6,666 bases of DNA from Candidatus Stercoripulliclostridium merdigallinarum (GTDB lineage Bacteria; Bacillota; Clostridia; Christensenellales; DTU072). The position numbers were made by a program, and so were the translations under genes. The stretch lies in NCBI GenBank assembly GCA_018714575.1, contig DVNF01000024.1, forward strand, positions 1-6,666, in the 5' to 3' direction. This document shows, one piece after another, positions 5,076-6,666 of this stretch (positions within the stretch are counted from its first letter, which is position 1; each line of letters opens with the position of its first letter). The notes beneath the pieces were generated by a model. That model was not told the DNA's origin. It made no database searches and saw only the letters and a list, made by a program, of their open reading frames with translations.

Positions 5076-6014
5076 ATGGACGTTGAGATGCGTAAGGTAA
5101 AGTTTTCGGAATACTTCAAAAACCGCATAAAGGATATTCCTTTTGCCGTGATGTGCGCCTTATATATGGCGTTTTGCGTGGGCTGTATGATATATTCCGC
5201 AGTCGAATTGGGCGCGCGCGACGCGCTGTTGGCTGTCGTATATATGATCTTTATCCCGGCAGTGTTCGTATTCGAATACCTGATAGGCTTCCGCGTGGGT
5301 TACATCCTGACCGTATTGATCATATTCAGCGCTTGCGGCGGTTTGTTGGGTTCTTCCTATAACATCTACATGATCCTGCCTTGGTTCGACAGCTTGCTGC
5401 ACGCCGTTTCCGGTATCCTGTTCTTTGCCGCGGGCTTTATGCTGGCGGAAGTTTTCTTCGGAAAAGACAACGTCAACAAACACTTCTTCGGAAAATTGGC
5501 TTTCGCAATATTCTTCAGCACCACCGTCGGTGTGGCATGGGAGTTCTTCGAATACCTTATCAGCGAAACAATGGGCTTCGATATGTTGGAAGACGCCATG
5601 GTCACCGACATTCAATCGTATCTGCTAAGTCAATCGCATAACGTGGCAATCGAACTGAACGACATCACTCAAACCGTCATCACCTACGACGGCGGTAAAG
5701 AAGAATGGGTGATAAACGGCGGTTATATGGATCTTGGATTATACGACACCCTGAACGACCTGTTGATAGCCGCCGCAGGCACCGTAAGCATAGCTATCGT
5801 TTCGATAATCAGCTTCTATAAATTCCCGAAATTCAACAAAATGTTCATTCCGGAATTGGTAAACAACCGCAGAAAACCGATCGAGGCGACCGCGTCTGCC
5901 GCCGATACCGCCGAAACAGCCGAAGCCGTCGACGACGGAGTCGCAAAAGAATCGGACAACTTATCGGACAGCGTATCGGACAACGTATCGGATACCGTAA
6001 AGGACAACGATTAA
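5076..6014 (+). CDS. Polytopic membrane protein, DUF2238/YjdF-like, first of two paralogs
   Basis: 312 residues. Predicted membrane segments are at about 22-46, 50-70, 74-93, 106-127, 138-161 and 226-248. Polar residues lie in or beside them: FDSLLHAVSG (104-113; Asp105, His109), WEFFE (155-159) and YDTLND (223-228; Asp224, Asp228). These D-H / WExxE / DTxxD motifs resemble the DUF2238 (YjdF) family, whose function is unknown. A soluble loop of about 60 residues (164-222) separates the last two segments. A C-terminal tail (about 262-312) is Ala/Glu/Asp/Ser-rich and ends in SDxV repeats. The start at 5076 has GGAG 7 nt upstream; the paralog aligns from Met5 (5088), but no good ribosome site serves that codon. 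It is the first gene after a consensus promoter; the paralog follows 73 nt later with no promoter or terminator visible between. The paired acidic residues and histidine suggest a metal or proton site, which is inference. Confidence 0.8.
   Translation: MDVEMRKVKFSEYFKNRIKDIPFAVMCALYMAFCVGCMIYSAVELGARDALLAVVYMIFIPAVFVFEYLIGFRVGYILTVLIIFSACGGLLGSSYNIYMILPWFDSLLHAVSGILFFAAGFMLAEVFFGKDNVNKHFFGKLAFAIFFSTTVGVAWEFFEYLISETMGFDMLEDAMVTDIQSYLLSQSHNVAIELNDITQTVITYDGGKEEWVINGGYMDLGLYDTLNDLLIAAAGTVSIAIVSIISFYKFPKFNKMFIPELVNNRRKPIEATASAADTAETAEAVDDGVAKESDNLSDSVSDNVSDTVKDND
5952..6011 (+). repeat. 12-bp coding repeats giving an SDxV tetrapeptide tail
   Basis: Four 12-bp units of the form TCGGAYAVYKTA (starting 5952, 5964, 5976, 5988), plus a degenerate fifth at 6000, encode SDNL-SDSV-SDNV-SDTV-KDND, residues 293-312. 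The unit length is a multiple of three, so copy-number change by slippage would keep the frame. The partner paralog is cut before the equivalent region, so whether it shares the tail is unknown. Confidence 0.85.
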
Positions 6015-6087
6015 ATCCGATCAAATCCTATTCGATCGATCAACGACCCTGTTAATGATCCTTACGGACGGATAAACGGAGGGACTT

Positions 6088-6666
6088 ATGAAAAAAATAC
6101 CCTTTAAAGATTATTTTTTGGCGCGCATTAAAAACATTCCTTTTACGGTAATGATGGTGGTGTTTTTATTGTTTTGCTGGGGCTCGGCAATTTATATGGC
6201 GACGATGCTGCCGGAACGGCTAAGGGACTTTTTCCTGTGTCTGGGAATGCCGTTATTGGTGCTTGCCCTTTTCCCCGTCGAATATTTAATGGGTTTCCAT
6301 TGCGGCAACCTTTTGGTATTCATCATAATTATCGCCACCGTCGGCGGTATCGTGGGACCGTGCTATAACGTCTACAGCATAATCCCCGCGTCCGACGTCA
6401 TAGTCCACGCCATAACCGGCGCAATGATATTTTTCCTGGGATATATGTTGGCGGAAAAGCTGTTCGGGGCGCAGGACGGCGCAAAACCATTCTTTTCACG
6501 AGTGCTGTTCAGCATGGCGTTTTGTTTCATGATCGGCGTTTTGTGGGAATTTATCGAATTTTTCGCGGTGGAATTTTTACACTTCGATATGTTGCAGGAC
6601 ACCTATGTCGATACTATCGAAAGCTACCTGTTGGGCGGTAGCCAAAACGATCTGGTCGCTTTGAAC
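6088..6666 (+). CDS. Second DUF2238/YjdF-like membrane paralog, cut by the right edge
   Basis: 193 codons are visible with no stop. It aligns end to end with the preceding gene product: KKIPFKDYFLARIKNIPF against RKVKFSEYFKNRIKDIPF, EYLMGF against EYLIGF, GGIVGPCYNVYSIIP against GGLLGSSYNIYMILP, SDVIVHAITG (102-111) against FDSLLHAVSG, GYMLAEKLFG against GFMLAEVFFG, WEFIE (153-157) against WEFFE, and FDMLQDTYVDTIESYLL (166-182) against FDMLEDAMVTDIQSYLL. Asp103, His107, Trp153, Glu154 and Glu157 are kept. Five membrane segments are visible; the last, and the DTxxD motif, lie beyond the edge. GGAGGG (6078-6083) sits 4 nt before the ATG. It is probably in one operon with its neighbour and arose by tandem duplication; strong divergence outside the motifs shows the duplication is not recent. 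Confidence 0.85.
   Translation, partial: MKKIPFKDYFLARIKNIPFTVMMVVFLLFCWGSAIYMATMLPERLRDFFLCLGMPLLVLALFPVEYLMGFHCGNLLVFIIIIATVGGIVGPCYNVYSIIPASDVIVHAITGAMIFFLGYMLAEKLFGAQDGAKPFFSRVLFSMAFCFMIGVLWEFIEFFAVEFLHFDMLQDTYVDTIESYLLGGSQNDLVALN

Noticed and set aside
5160..5615. Minus-strand open frame of 151 codons inside the first membrane paralog
   Set aside because: Antisense shadow rich in Gln, Glu and His, typical of reverse-read membrane-protein codons; the sense product is supported by its paralog.

Overview
The window looks like a chromosomal segment from a low-to-mid GC Firmicute, most likely an uncultured clostridial lineage. The evidence is the textbook rpsF-ssb-rpsR operon order, strong AGGAGG-type ribosome sites, sigma-A-like TTGACA/TATAAT promoters with 17-bp spacers, a lipoprotein built from InlB/Listeria-Bacteroides-type repeats, and a chromosomal TraX-family protein. 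No taxon below that level can be read from the sequence, and there are no mobile-element, CRISPR, tRNA or rRNA signals.

Positions 1-2480 (minus strand) hold one uninterrupted reading frame of at least 826 codons with no stop inside the window. It encodes a secreted lipoprotein (lipobox LAAC, Cys27) carrying about nine beta-rich repeats of roughly 65-75 residues, followed by a different C-terminal domain that runs off the left edge. All plus-strand frames in this stretch are shadows. A 297-bp divergent intergenic region (2481-2777) carries a clear promoter for each side: TTGACA-17-TAAAAT leftward, with an operator-like palindrome just downstream of the start point, and TTTACA-17-TATAAT rightward, with a short hairpin leader.

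Positions 2778-3832 (plus) are rpsF (S6), ssb and rpsR (S18). S18 is unusual: it has a long N-terminal extension and a charged insertion of about 15 residues, and it keeps a CxxC...CxxH metal-site pattern. The operon ends in two hairpin-plus-T-tract structures in tandem (3866-3896 and 3918-3946).

Positions 3983-4860 are a two-gene unit: a 58-residue Lys/Glu/Ala-rich helical protein whose only promoter-like signal puts transcription start at or beside its ATG (a leaderless-mRNA candidate), then a TraX-family polytopic membrane protein whose start overlaps the small gene by 7 nt.

Positions 4973-6666 begin with a perfect consensus promoter (TTGACA-17-TATAAT) and a 12-bp tandem repeat in the 5' UTR, followed by two tandem paralogous membrane proteins resembling the DUF2238/YjdF family. 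The second is cut by the right edge. The first carries an acidic low-complexity tail ending in SDxV tetrapeptide repeats.

I did not find a convincing undescribed multi-gene system. The points most worth a second look are the leaderless small-protein/TraX pair, the enlarged S18, the possible RNA switch ahead of rpsF, and the tandem membrane paralogs.
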